A DNA stretch of 64,000 nucleotides from Corynebacterium spheniscorum (lineage in GTDB: Bacteria; Actinomycetota; Actinomycetes; Mycobacteriales; Mycobacteriaceae): the NCBI RefSeq assembly GCF_900113445.1, contig NZ_FOPJ01000001.1, positions 248,001 through 312,000 of the forward strand. The letters are read 5' to 3'. Below the pieces are notes generated by a model that did not search any database, was not told where the DNA came from, and worked only from the letters and a program-made list of their open reading frames with translations. Positions 42,564-51,837 of this stretch are shown in pieces. The position numbers and the translations under genes are program-made. Position 1 is the stretch's first letter; every line of letters begins with the position of its first letter.

Positions 42564-43019
42564 GTGAGCCAAGAACACCAACCCAGAACTAGCGCCCCCG
42601 ATGTCGATAACCTCATGCCCGCCTCCATCCGCTGGGCCGGAATCATTGCCATCATCCAATCCGTCATCGGACTCGGCTACGCCGTGTTGTTGATTATCCG
42701 CCAACTCCAAGGCAAACATGACCCCTCCTTGGTAGCCGATGCGGAAAACTCCAATATCGGTTGGGTAGGTTATGGCACCGCCCTTTTCTTCATCATTATT
42801 TTCGGTGCCGTCATCCTCGCCGCCATTAATATGATGCGCGGCCGCAAGTGGGGCAGAGGCCCAGTAGCGATGCTCCAAATGATTCTGCTGCTGATCTCCT
42901 GGTTCATGTTCCAGGGCGGGGCCATCCCACTAGCGGTAGCCACCGGACTTAGCTCACTTTTGGGCTTAATCTTCCTCTTCAACCCCCGCGCTATCGCATG
43001 GGTCGCCGACCACTACTAG
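42564..43019 (+). CDS. Four-helix membrane protein of unknown function
   Basis: A 151-residue protein starting at GTG 42564 with AAAGG upstream. Hydrophobic helices are near residues 24-45, 72-92, 103-120 and 122-143 (for example ALFFIIIFGAVILAAINMM). C. glutamicum and mycobacteria keep a similar integral membrane protein at this position. It is convergent with the PQQ-like gene; the stops overlap by 4 bp. No function is known. Confidence 0.75.
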   Translation: MSQEHQPRTSAPDVDNLMPASIRWAGIIAIIQSVIGLGYAVLLIIRQLQGKHDPSLVADAENSNIGWVGYGTALFFIIIFGAVILAAINMMRGRKWGRGPVAMLQMILLLISWFMFQGGAIPLAVATGLSSLLGLIFLFNPRAIAWVADHY

Positions 43020-44458
43020 GCCGCACCCAAAGCCACCACGGTGGTGCCGCGTTGCTCAATAAGGCGGCCATTCGCCCAACTCAGATGAACATCGCCGGTC
43101 CACCCACCGCGATCTAGCGCGATGGTGCTTATAACTTTCCCGTCTTTTTCATCCAGGATGGCTAACCCCTCAGCAGTCGGCATAATCATCCGAGACAACC
43201 CTGGGTTATTTTCTTCGCGAGACAGGCTCACCCCGGTGCCGATCACATTGTCAAGCACATAATCGGCTTCCAGTTTCCCGGGTTTAAAGAAGTGCAGGGC
43301 GTGCCCATCCCACCACGTCATATGGTGCGCCAGGTCCGCGGTCACGGGATGAACAAAGCTGGCCTGCCCAAAGGGCAGATGCTGATCCCCATGGCCCCTA
43401 AATGCCTTAGGATGAGCAACCTCAGCGCGGATCTCTGGTGGTGCTGGCACAGCATCTTTAAGCACCTTGTGGGACAGTTCCTGGCCCTTGTCGTTATAGC
43501 TAATCGTTAGCGGCTGCGGGCTTTTCGCATGACGCCCCTTCGGGAACATCACAGCTACCCCTTCAGCATTAATGGCCACCAAATAAGGATCATCGCTACG
43601 ACGCGCAGCGGTTTCCTGGCCCTGCGGTGCTGGCTCCTCGTTAGCCTTCTTTAATTCCACCTGGCCAATAAGCTCTGGCTTACGGGAATCCTCAGGGGTG
43701 GTTTTATTCAGCCGCAACCACACCGACCCATCTGCACAGGTCTCCGTTAAAGCCAGCAGATCCTTGCGGGTGAGCGCAGAATTCGGAATGCAGGTGGGGG
43801 CGGGCTGCATCGAAGATTCCTGAGGTGCCTCCACCCGGCCGTATTCCACGGTGCGTACCAAATCTGAACGCCATAGGGCCACTCGTCCAGGGCTGCCAAT
43901 TCCCGCTCGATCATTCGAGGACAGTGGTGCCACAATCTCCGGGGCAATCGCGGAACGCGAATAGGCATATTTGCCTTCAGGAGTGAAGCTTAAGACATCC
44001 CCACACCCATGCGGGCCACGATAGGTCACCACAAACTTGTCCCAGGCTTTAGTCAAGGAACACACCGGGCGCGAACGCTCATAGCTCCAGAGTTGCTTAC
44101 CATTGCTATCTACCCCGCGGATAATGGATGAACCATCTTCGGAGTTATTCACAATCAACGTCTGGTCCCGCAAGGTCACTGGTGCGACAACCCCGGGAAG
44201 GGCAGCGGTTTCGGCTTCCCAGATTTCGCGGAGCTTTTGGGGGATGCTCACCGGTGGGCCGTATTGCTTGGGCAGCTCACCAACCTCGGAGTTATCCAAG
44301 TGAGCTTGGTGCGTATCGGAGGTTGCCCACACTGTCCCGACCCCGAAGAGGGCGACTGCGGAGATCAGGGCGGTCGCCACTAGGTCACCGCGGGTCCGGC
44401 GCAAAATAGGGGCCGGAATATGCCTCATGGGTGCTTTCCGAGATGCGGAGGAACTCAC
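43016..44458 (-). CDS. Membrane-anchored PQQ-like beta-propeller protein (Rv3212-like)
   Basis: A 480-residue protein with one helix near residues 28-46 (ATALISAVALFGVGTVWA) and an extracellular part with propeller-type repeats (SIIRGVDSNGKQLWSYE, LAILDEKDGKVISTIALD). It matches Rv3212 by position beside the DEAD-box helicase gene. The role is unknown. GTG 44458 and ATG 44428 are both possible starts; GGAAAG lies 5 bases before 44428. Confidence 0.78.
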   Translation of the reverse strand: MSSSASRKAPMRHIPAPILRRTRGDLVATALISAVALFGVGTVWATSDTHQAHLDNSEVGELPKQYGPPVSIPQKLREIWEAETAALPGVVAPVTLRDQTLIVNNSEDGSSIIRGVDSNGKQLWSYERSRPVCSLTKAWDKFVVTYRGPHGCGDVLSFTPEGKYAYSRSAIAPEIVAPLSSNDRAGIGSPGRVALWRSDLVRTVEYGRVEAPQESSMQPAPTCIPNSALTRKDLLALTETCADGSVWLRLNKTTPEDSRKPELIGQVELKKANEEPAPQGQETAARRSDDPYLVAINAEGVAVMFPKGRHAKSPQPLTISYNDKGQELSHKVLKDAVPAPPEIRAEVAHPKAFRGHGDQHLPFGQASFVHPVTADLAHHMTWWDGHALHFFKPGKLEADYVLDNVIGTGVSLSREENNPGLSRMIMPTAEGLAILDEKDGKVISTIALDRGGWTGDVHLSWANGRLIEQRGTTVVALGAA

Positions 44459-44579
44459 CGAGCTTGCCCTTTCTGGGAGGAACTATCAGGATGCGGTGGG
44501 TGAAAATACAACTCTAAGTGCGTCAAGCTTCTGCGCACAAAAGTCTAACCTAAGCGCAGTTACTGCTTGGGTAGTGCAC

Positions 44580-45935
44580 CTAGCGGCGCCGATGAGCGCT
44601 TCCGCCGCGCTTCGCAGCACCACGAGAGGCACCGCGAGACGCACCCCGCGCTGCACCACGTCCGCCGCTGCGCGGACGTTGCTTCAGGATGGATGGGCCA
44701 CCAAAAACTTTCCGTGGTGGGCCAACATAGTCATCTGCGCCTTCGGGGATATCAAGGGCATCAAAAAGCTCTGGGGAGGTAGAGAACCATTGCTCCGGAT
44801 CCGGCTGCTTAAGATCTAGCTCCGAATCGATGAGCTTCCATTTTGCTAACTCGTCATAGCCAACCAGGGTGACGGCGATACCGGAATGCCCAGCACGACC
44901 AGTACGACCAATGCGGTGCACATAGGTCATGGGATCATCCGGGGTTTGGTAGTTGATGACGTGGGTGACTTCATCAACATCAATGCCGCGGGCAGCCACA
45001 TCGGTAGCAACCAGAATTTCGATGGTGCCATCGCGGAACGCATTCAAAGAGCGCTCGCGGGCCGGCTGCCCCATATCGCCATGTACCGAACCCACGGTGA
45101 AACCGCGGCCAGCGAGATCCTCGGCCACTTCAGCAGCGGTGCGCTTCGTGCGCACGAAAATGAGGGTGCGACCACGGCCACGGGATTGCAGGATGCGGGC
45201 GGTAATAGCGGCCTTGTCCATGCGGTGTGCCTGGAATACCACCTGCTTGGTGGATGCATGGGTTTGTTGGGCATCTTCTGCTTCGGCACGGATATGCACC
45301 GGGCGATCCATGAAGGTGCGGGCTAAGGCAATAATCGGCCCCGGCATGGTGGCGGAGAAGAGCATGGTTTGGTGCTTATGCGTCAAGGCCGTGAGGATCT
45401 TCTCAATATCCGGGAGGAAACCAAGGTCGAGCATTTCATCGGCTTCATCAAGCACGAGGACTGCCACCTGGCCCAGCTGCAAAGCGCCACGCTGATGCAG
45501 GTCGATGAGACGCCCAGGGGTGCCCACAATGACATCCACGCCGGCTTCGAGGGCATCAGTTTGCTCCTCATAGGGGCGGCCACCATAGATGGTGAGGATG
45601 CGGACCGGCAGGTTCTTGGCCGCTACTTTGAGGTCTTCGCCCACCTGCACCGCGAGTTCGCGGGTGGGCACAACCACCAGGGCCCGCGGGGTGCCGTCGA
45701 GTTCGGCAACATCTGCGGAGTCAAAGACTCGATCTAAAAGCGGCACCCCGAAACCAAGGGTTTTGCCCATGCCGGTTCGGGCCTGGCCAATGAGGTCGGT
45801 GCCATCTAATGCGAGCGGCAAAGTGAGCTCTTGGATGGCGAAGGTGCGCGTGATGCCGACTTGGCTAAGGGCGTCGGTAATCTCTACCGCAACCCCTAAC
45901 TCGGCGAAGGAGGGATTCGGGCTCTTTGCAGACAC
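44580..45935 (-). CDS. rhlE: DEAD-box RNA helicase RhlE
   Basis: A 451-residue ATP-dependent RNA helicase. Motif Q lies at the N-terminus, motif I is ARTGMGKTLGF (GxGKT), motif II is VLDEADEM, motif III is SATMPG, and motif VI is HRIGRTGRAG. The C-terminal 30 residues are Arg/Gly-rich (GGRGAARGASRGASRG), an RNA-binding tail. It is Rv3211-like by position. It likely serves ribosome assembly or RNA turnover. Confidence 0.93.
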   Translation of the reverse strand: MSAKSPNPSFAELGVAVEITDALSQVGITRTFAIQELTLPLALDGTDLIGQARTGMGKTLGFGVPLLDRVFDSADVAELDGTPRALVVVPTRELAVQVGEDLKVAAKNLPVRILTIYGGRPYEEQTDALEAGVDVIVGTPGRLIDLHQRGALQLGQVAVLVLDEADEMLDLGFLPDIEKILTALTHKHQTMLFSATMPGPIIALARTFMDRPVHIRAEAEDAQQTHASTKQVVFQAHRMDKAAITARILQSRGRGRTLIFVRTKRTAAEVAEDLAGRGFTVGSVHGDMGQPARERSLNAFRDGTIEILVATDVAARGIDVDEVTHVINYQTPDDPMTYVHRIGRTGRAGHSGIAVTLVGYDELAKWKLIDSELDLKQPDPEQWFSTSPELFDALDIPEGADDYVGPPRKVFGGPSILKQRPRSGGRGAARGASRGASRGAAKRGGSAHRRR

Positions 45936-46052
45936 ACCTTAGATACTACGGACAGCGGTCTATGATGGGGGCCGTACCCCCGCGCGGCCAGATACCCCGG
46001 GGGTAATGTGTAGACCTCATAAAGAAGTCAAAGACAGAAAGCAGGCAACTTC

Positions 46053-46280
46053 GTGGAGATCAAAATCGGATTCGTCGATTCACCCCGGGAATTGAGCATC
46101 ACCATGGAAGGCAGCCAAGAAGATCTGGCTGGCCGTATCCACGATGCGCTCAGCCAAACCCAGGGCACCTTGGACCTTCAGGACACCAAAGGCCACCGTT
46201 TCATTATCCGCAATGAACGCATCGCCTATGTAGAGCTAGGTAAAGGCCAAGCCCGCCCCGTGGGCTTCGCCGGCATCTAA
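46053..46280 (+). CDS. DUF3107 family protein
   Basis: A 75-residue protein starting at GTG 46053: EIKIGFVDSPRELSI, then GHRFIIRNERIAYVELG. The family is small and actinobacterial (Rv3208A-like). Function is unknown. It is divergent from rhlE and 13 bp before the DUF3152 gene. Confidence 0.87.
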   Translation: MEIKIGFVDSPRELSITMEGSQEDLAGRIHDALSQTQGTLDLQDTKGHRFIIRNERIAYVELGKGQARPVGFAGI

Positions 46281-46293
46281 ACTCATTAGCAAT

Positions 46294-47295
46294 ATGTCCG
46301 AGGACCACCAGCGCGGCCGACACCCTCATCGCCACCAGCAGCCCCCAAAGCAAGAACCACACCAACGCAAACACGAACCTGCGTTGGTGCGCTTCGCCCG
46401 CGATTATGGCTGGCGCGCCTATGCCATTCCGGTACTCATCGTGATTACCGGGTGGGTCATTATGGACTTGGTGGTCCCCAGCGTGGGGGAGAGCTCCACC
46501 TCAGCCACGAGCTCTAGCAGCACCGTAGTTATCAGCAGCAACCCCACGATCTCGGGCAAAGCCCAAAGCGACACCACCGAAACCGCCGGACCGGACCCAG
46601 CAACCTTTGCCCCGCTGGACATCCCCCTAAATGAATTGCCACCAGGCGGTGACTATGCCCAACACGGCGATGGCACCTACCGTGAAGTGGGACGGCCTGG
46701 GGTGGCTGCCGGGGAAGGTAAGGAACGGGTGGTGCGCTACGCCGTGGAGATCGAAAATGGAGTGGATACGGCCAGTATTGGTGGCGATGATGCCTTTGCC
46801 GCGATGATTGATGCGACGCTGACGGACCCGAAGGGGTGGACCGCGGATCCGCGTTTCCGATTTGAGCATGTGGCGGCGAATGATAATCCGAATATGCGGA
46901 TTCAGCTGAGCTCTTTGGATACCACTCATAAGCTGTGCGGCAATGAACTGGGAATGGAAACCAGCTGTCACCACATCGAAGGAACCCGCGTGGTGTTGAA
47001 TCATTCGCGCTGGGTACGAGGGGCGGTGACCTTCCAGGGGGATCTGGGGTCGTATCGCCAATACCTGGTGAATCATGAGGTGGGCCATGGCATTGGGTAT
47101 GCCCTGCATGAGGCCTGTGGTGGGGATGGGCAATTAGCGCCGGTGATGATGCAGCAATCCCTGAGTTTGAATAATTCGGAGTTGCATCGTATTGATCCGC
47201 GCGAGGTGTATCCGGATGATAATGCCACCTGTAAGGCGAACCCGTGGCCCTATCCGAACCCCGCGGCGGCGAAGCCGGGGGAGAAAAAGCGCTAG
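46294..47295 (+). CDS. DUF3152 metalloprotease-like membrane-anchored protein
   Basis: A 333-residue protein (Rv3207c-like). A basic His/Gln-rich N-terminus is followed by one helix at about residues 48-66 and a Ser/Thr-rich linker, then the DUF3152 domain. It keeps a zincin motif NHEVGHGIGYALHEAC (HExxH plus a following His) and paired Cys outside the cell. It may be a secreted-side peptidase; substrate is unknown. Confidence 0.86.
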   Translation: MSEDHQRGRHPHRHQQPPKQEPHQRKHEPALVRFARDYGWRAYAIPVLIVITGWVIMDLVVPSVGESSTSATSSSSTVVISSNPTISGKAQSDTTETAGPDPATFAPLDIPLNELPPGGDYAQHGDGTYREVGRPGVAAGEGKERVVRYAVEIENGVDTASIGGDDAFAAMIDATLTDPKGWTADPRFRFEHVAANDNPNMRIQLSSLDTTHKLCGNELGMETSCHHIEGTRVVLNHSRWVRGAVTFQGDLGSYRQYLVNHEVGHGIGYALHEACGGDGQLAPVMMQQSLSLNNSELHRIDPREVYPDDNATCKANPWPYPNPAAAKPGEKKR

Positions 47296-47350
47296 GTGTG
47301 TCCGTGTGCTGCGCGCCGGGAAGGGGGAGGACACGGTAGCGTTCAGAGGT

Positions 47351-48331
47351 ATGGAAGAGTGCAGCACGCCAGCTGAGCGCGCCGAGACGGCTGAGAAGCA
47401 CCATGAGGCCGCTTCGCCCGCATTGGCTTTTGACACCGAGGTGCCGGAGCAGATCTATCAAGCACTATGGCTAGAAGATGGTCATGGTGCTAGCAGTGCT
47501 GCGCCGGTGACCGATGCCCTGGATGCCGCGTGGGCCAATGGCTGGCGGATTGGGGCAGTCGCCTACTCCCGAGTGTTATCGCCGGTTGCCGCAGCGTGGT
47601 CGGCACGGATCCGCACCCGATTGAAGGTGCCGGGGCTGCGGGTAGCGCGCCCGATATATTCCACGGATGGCCGTTTCGTGGTGGCTGGGTGGCGTGCTGA
47701 TTCTTGGGTGCAGGGGGTGGTAAGCCGCCGGGTTGATGAAACCGTGGCTGCGGCTTTGCGCCTGGATTCTGTGCTTGCGGGGCATTCCATTCCAGAACAT
47801 GCACTATTAGCGCCGGAGGAATGCACTGACCCTTATAGTCGTGCGGACCGCCTGGCTGCTCAAACGACGTTGCATCCCCAAGATGATGTGGCAGTGCACC
47901 GTGCGCTGACTGCGATTCCGGCGGCAGCGCAGCTATGTCACGCTGACATGTTGGGGACCACGATTTATTCTGGCGCCAATCCTCCGGTGCTTACCGATGT
48001 GGTGGCCACGGCCCGCCCACGTGGGTATACCGCGGCTTTGGCGATGGTGGATGGGTTGCTTGGGGGCTTTGTTGATGAGGACATTATTGACCGCTATGTG
48101 GATGAGATTCCGCACCTGCGGACCCTGATGCTTTTGGGGTTGCGGTACCGCATTATTTTGGATGCGGAGCTTCGGGTGATCAGCGCCGGTGATAGTAGCG
48201 TGTTCGAACGATATGAAAAGGCTGAGGAATTAATTAACGCAGCTAGAGTAGCTACCCCGATAGTAGGGAAAAAGGAGTTCCGTTCGAATATTGAGCGGGT
48301 TAGAGAGGCGATTGTGACCCGTACTGTCTGA
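47351..48331 (+). CDS. TIGR02569 family protein
   Basis: A 326-residue protein of an actinobacterial family (Rv3205c-like) with parts such as RVARPIYSTDGRFVVAGWRADSW and CHADMLGTTIYSGANPPVLTDV, resembling an aminoglycoside-phosphotransferase-like fold with HAD at the catalytic-loop place. The start is set at ATG 47351; the frame is open to 47192 but overlaps the previous gene. A GGGGGAGG site lies 20 bases upstream, rather far. Function is unknown; adnA starts 13 bp after. Confidence 0.78.
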   Translation: MEECSTPAERAETAEKHHEAASPALAFDTEVPEQIYQALWLEDGHGASSAAPVTDALDAAWANGWRIGAVAYSRVLSPVAAAWSARIRTRLKVPGLRVARPIYSTDGRFVVAGWRADSWVQGVVSRRVDETVAAALRLDSVLAGHSIPEHALLAPEECTDPYSRADRLAAQTTLHPQDDVAVHRALTAIPAAAQLCHADMLGTTIYSGANPPVLTDVVATARPRGYTAALAMVDGLLGGFVDEDIIDRYVDEIPHLRTLMLLGLRYRIILDAELRVISAGDSSVFERYEKAEELINAARVATPIVGKKEFRSNIERVREAIVTRTV

Positions 48332-48344
48332 CATACTGTTAGGC

Positions 48345-51300
48345 ATGGATAAGCAGAAGACCTCTCGATTCGCACAACCAGAAACCCCGCAGGTGGTTCT
48401 CACCGAAGCGGACATCACGCAACCAGAGCGCCAGTGGGGCGAAGACGCCCAGGCGTTAATGGCCGAAGGTGCCAGCGGCACCTATCGCGTACGAGGGGTT
48501 GCCGGTAGCGGCAAAACCTCTTTGTTGGTGGAAACCGCGATTGCTCGCCTCAAGCAAGGACTCCCGGGTTCCGGACTGCTCATTATCTCCCCCTCCAAGG
48601 ACACCGCTATTCGGGTTCGCCGACAATTAGTCGAAGAGTTAAGGGCGGAAGATCCTGAGGGCACCTCTTTTGTCAGCGATGGTGCGATGGTGCGCTCGGT
48701 GCACTCCCTGGCGTTTGGTCTTTTGCATAAGGCCGCAGCGCGGCTGCGCCATGAGCAAAGCAAAAATGGTGAGGAAGCCACCCTTGGGGAAGTGCGCTTA
48801 ATTACCGGTGCGGAACAAGATCAAGTTATTCGCGAACTTCTCGAAGGCGATGCGGATCGCGGCGGGGAATATTGGCCAGAAGAGTATCGCCCGGCGCTGA
48901 AGATGTTGGGGTTTGCTCGCCAATTGCGTGACTTCCTATTACGCGCCATTGAGCGCGGGCTGACGCCGCAGCGCCTGCAGGAATTAGGGAAGACTTATCA
49001 GCGCCCCATTTGGACGGCTGCTGGGTATTTCTTGGATGAGTATGAAAAAACCCAGGCGCTTGCGGGGCCGCGTAACCTTTCCGCCCCGGAGCTGCTTAAT
49101 GCTGCCTTGGCGATTTTCGACCAGGCCGAGGATGATCCGAAACTTCATACCCTGCTCATTGATGATGCGCAGAACCTGGATCCGACCTCTGCGGAACTTT
49201 TGCAGCTGTTGATGCCGGCTACCCAGCTGGTGGTTATTGCTGGGGATGAAGAGCAAAGCGTGTTCCGCTTCCGTGGCGCGAACCCGGACTTCTTGCTTAA
49301 GACCGCGGTGGATAAGGACATTGATCTTGGGACTAGCCACCGTAACCCCAGCGTGCGAGTAGCAACTGTGGATGGTGCTAACTCGGAGATGGTGTTTGTT
49401 GCGGATGCGATCCGGCGCGCACACCTGCTTCAAGATGTGCCGTGGAAGGATATTGCGGTGATCACCCGCAATGATTCCCAACTACGTGGGCTCAAGCGGG
49501 TCCTAGCAGCAGCGGATATCCCCATGCACCTAGGTGGCAGCGCCATTGTGCTTTCTGAATACACCATTGTTACCGGCATTCTCTTTGGTTTGCAGGCACT
49601 CTATCGCGAGCTCAGCGACCATGAGTTTGAGCGGCTGATGGTTGGCCCAATTGGCGGCAGTGACCCGGTGATGCTGAAGCGTTTGCTGCGCCGCCTACGT
49701 CTATGTGAGATCCATTTGGGTGGCCAGCGTCCGGCCATTAAGTTCCTCCAGGACCTGGTGGATCCGCGGCGTGCTGAGGTGGCTGAAGAAGAAGCTGAAA
49801 TCGAGCGCACCCTCAATTCGCGAGAGAAGCAGATCCTTGAGCGCATGCGCCGGGTAATGGCTGCTGCCTATAAGGCTCATAGCAATAACGGCAGCCTAGA
49901 AGATGTGCTCTGGGCGCTATGGGATGCCACTGGTCTGAGCCACCGGCTCTTAGCTGAATCCTTACGCGGCGGGGCAGCAGGTGCCCAAGCCGATATGGAT
50001 CTTGATGCCATGATGGCGCTGTTCGATGCCGCCGGTGAATTCGTGGAACGCCGTCCCAACGCCACCATCGAGGCTTTTGTTCGTCACATTATGGAGCAAG
50101 AACTCGCCACCGGTGTGCGTGAGCGCCGCGCCGTGGAGCGCGATGCGGTGACCTTGGTGAAGGCGCATAGCGCGGTTGGGCGTCAATGGCACAGCGTGAT
50201 TGTGTGCGGTGTGCAAGAAGGAATCTGGCCGCAGATGGGTGCTACCGGTTCGCTGTTTGAACAAGATAAATTCATCGACCTGCTCGATGAAGGCATTGAT
50301 CCTTCTATCCCCATTTCTCAAGCCAGCGAACAGCTTGCGGAAGAACGCCGCCTGTTTAAGTTGGCGTGCCACCGCGCCACCGACCAGTTGCTGGTCACCG
50401 CGGTAACCGAAGGTGCGGATGAGGATCTTCAAGAGCCCTCACGCTTCTTGGATGAACTGTGTAAGGAGTATTCGATCGAGGAGCCCGCGCAGGTATCTAC
50501 CCAGGTACTAGGCGCCACTGAAACTCCTTTGGATAACGCTAGCCCCACTGGTGGACAAGCCTGGTTAAGGCATATGTCGGTGCCTTCGCTTATCGGTGAG
50601 CTGCGCAGCGTGCTGTGCTCTGAGAACAGCATGATCTCCGAAGCGACGCGTCAGCAAGCTGCCCGTCAGCTTGCACGTCTTGCCGAGGCCGGCATCTATG
50701 GTGCACACCCGGATGATTGGTGGGCAACGACCGAGCCCTCCACTAATGAACCGCTGGAACACGGTGACGTAGTGTGGCTCTCGCCTTCGCAGGTGGAGAA
50801 CCTCGATGGATGCCCGATGTGCGCGGTACTTGGCCGACTCATCGAAGATGAGGAAACTCCGCTCCAATTGACGCGGGGCATTTTGGTTCACGCTTATGCT
50901 GAAGCAGTTTCTCAAGGCGCGCCACGCGAGGAAGCCGCGAAGCTGACGGTGGATGCTTATGCCGACAGCCTTCGAGAGCCAGAAAGTATGCACGCCTCGA
51001 TGATCGCCACCTTCGAGAAGGTTCTCAATGCCGTGAACAACTGGTTGGATAATGAAAAACCAAAAGCTGCTTCCGAACTGGTTGCTGCCGAGAAAAGCTT
51101 TGAGGTGTTGTTGCCCAAGCCGGAAGATAGTGACGTGCAGGTTGGTCTACGCGGACGGATCGACCGAGTAGACCGTTTACTCGAAAATCAAAAGCTGCGC
51201 ATTATCGACTTCAAGAGCAGCAAAACGGCTGTTACCGTTGCCGAAGCGCAAGATAATAAGCAGCTCGAATGCTACCAATTCGCGCTCTTCCAAGAATTGC

Positions 51301-51662
51301 AAGCAGAGGGAACAGATCCGGGTACCCAGAACCTCTGGGAAGAGACTCTGGATAGTGCGCGCTTGGTGTACCCGGCGGATGCGACTAACGCCAATCTGCC
51401 AAAAGAGAGGAAGCAATTCGCAATGGCGGAAGCTGCTCTGGAAGAGTTTGCGCTCAAACTCCAACGTCTTGGCGAGGAAAGCCTAGGCCCAGTACTGCGG
51501 GCGAGCCATGGTGATCACTGTAAATTCTCGAAGATCCGGGATATCAGCCCGGTCGGCTCAGGCGGTAGCTATGCCTGCGACCAGAAGATCCAAAACCAAG
51601 ATCTTTCCTTCCTCGACCGTCTTCTTATCCAGGAAGAGTCGAATGCAGGCACGACCGACTAA
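48345..51662 (+). CDS. adnA: AdnA subunit of the AdnAB helicase-nuclease
   Basis: A 1105-residue UvrD-like helicase with a C-terminal RecB-type nuclease. Walker A GVAGSGKTS is at residues 51-59. Walker B reads LLIDDAQNLDP, with Asp-Asp instead of Asp-Glu, a mark of the weaker AdnA motor. The nuclease motif is RIIDFKSSK followed by QLECYQFALF. CPMC before the nuclease and Cys in HCKF and YACD can hold the 4Fe-4S cluster. AdnAB resects double-strand breaks. adnB follows after 175 bp. Confidence 0.93.
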   Translation: MDKQKTSRFAQPETPQVVLTEADITQPERQWGEDAQALMAEGASGTYRVRGVAGSGKTSLLVETAIARLKQGLPGSGLLIISPSKDTAIRVRRQLVEELRAEDPEGTSFVSDGAMVRSVHSLAFGLLHKAAARLRHEQSKNGEEATLGEVRLITGAEQDQVIRELLEGDADRGGEYWPEEYRPALKMLGFARQLRDFLLRAIERGLTPQRLQELGKTYQRPIWTAAGYFLDEYEKTQALAGPRNLSAPELLNAALAIFDQAEDDPKLHTLLIDDAQNLDPTSAELLQLLMPATQLVVIAGDEEQSVFRFRGANPDFLLKTAVDKDIDLGTSHRNPSVRVATVDGANSEMVFVADAIRRAHLLQDVPWKDIAVITRNDSQLRGLKRVLAAADIPMHLGGSAIVLSEYTIVTGILFGLQALYRELSDHEFERLMVGPIGGSDPVMLKRLLRRLRLCEIHLGGQRPAIKFLQDLVDPRRAEVAEEEAEIERTLNSREKQILERMRRVMAAAYKAHSNNGSLEDVLWALWDATGLSHRLLAESLRGGAAGAQADMDLDAMMALFDAAGEFVERRPNATIEAFVRHIMEQELATGVRERRAVERDAVTLVKAHSAVGRQWHSVIVCGVQEGIWPQMGATGSLFEQDKFIDLLDEGIDPSIPISQASEQLAEERRLFKLACHRATDQLLVTAVTEGADEDLQEPSRFLDELCKEYSIEEPAQVSTQVLGATETPLDNASPTGGQAWLRHMSVPSLIGELRSVLCSENSMISEATRQQAARQLARLAEAGIYGAHPDDWWATTEPSTNEPLEHGDVVWLSPSQVENLDGCPMCAVLGRLIEDEETPLQLTRGILVHAYAEAVSQGAPREEAAKLTVDAYADSLREPESMHASMIATFEKVLNAVNNWLDNEKPKAASELVAAEKSFEVLLPKPEDSDVQVGLRGRIDRVDRLLENQKLRIIDFKSSKTAVTVAEAQDNKQLECYQFALFQELQAEGTDPGTQNLWEETLDSARLVYPADATNANLPKERKQFAMAEAALEEFALKLQRLGEESLGPVLRASHGDHCKFSKIRDISPVGSGGSYACDQKIQNQDLSFLDRLLIQEESNAGTTD

Positions 51663-51837
51663 CCAAGCACAGCAGCCGCAGGATTCCTTCAAGAACAACT
51701 GATTGGCGAGGATACAGCCGAGCCAGGGGCGAATACACACCCCGGGCTCCACGGGTATCACCCACAACTCTCGAATTGGGATCCCAAGCACATGACCGGC
51801 TTTGACACACATAGGAACCAAGAGAATAGGCAAGACA

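Noticed and set aside
46532-47461. 309-codon open frame opposite the DUF3152 gene
   Set aside because: Pro/His/Ser-rich shadow sequence across two real plus-strand genes.
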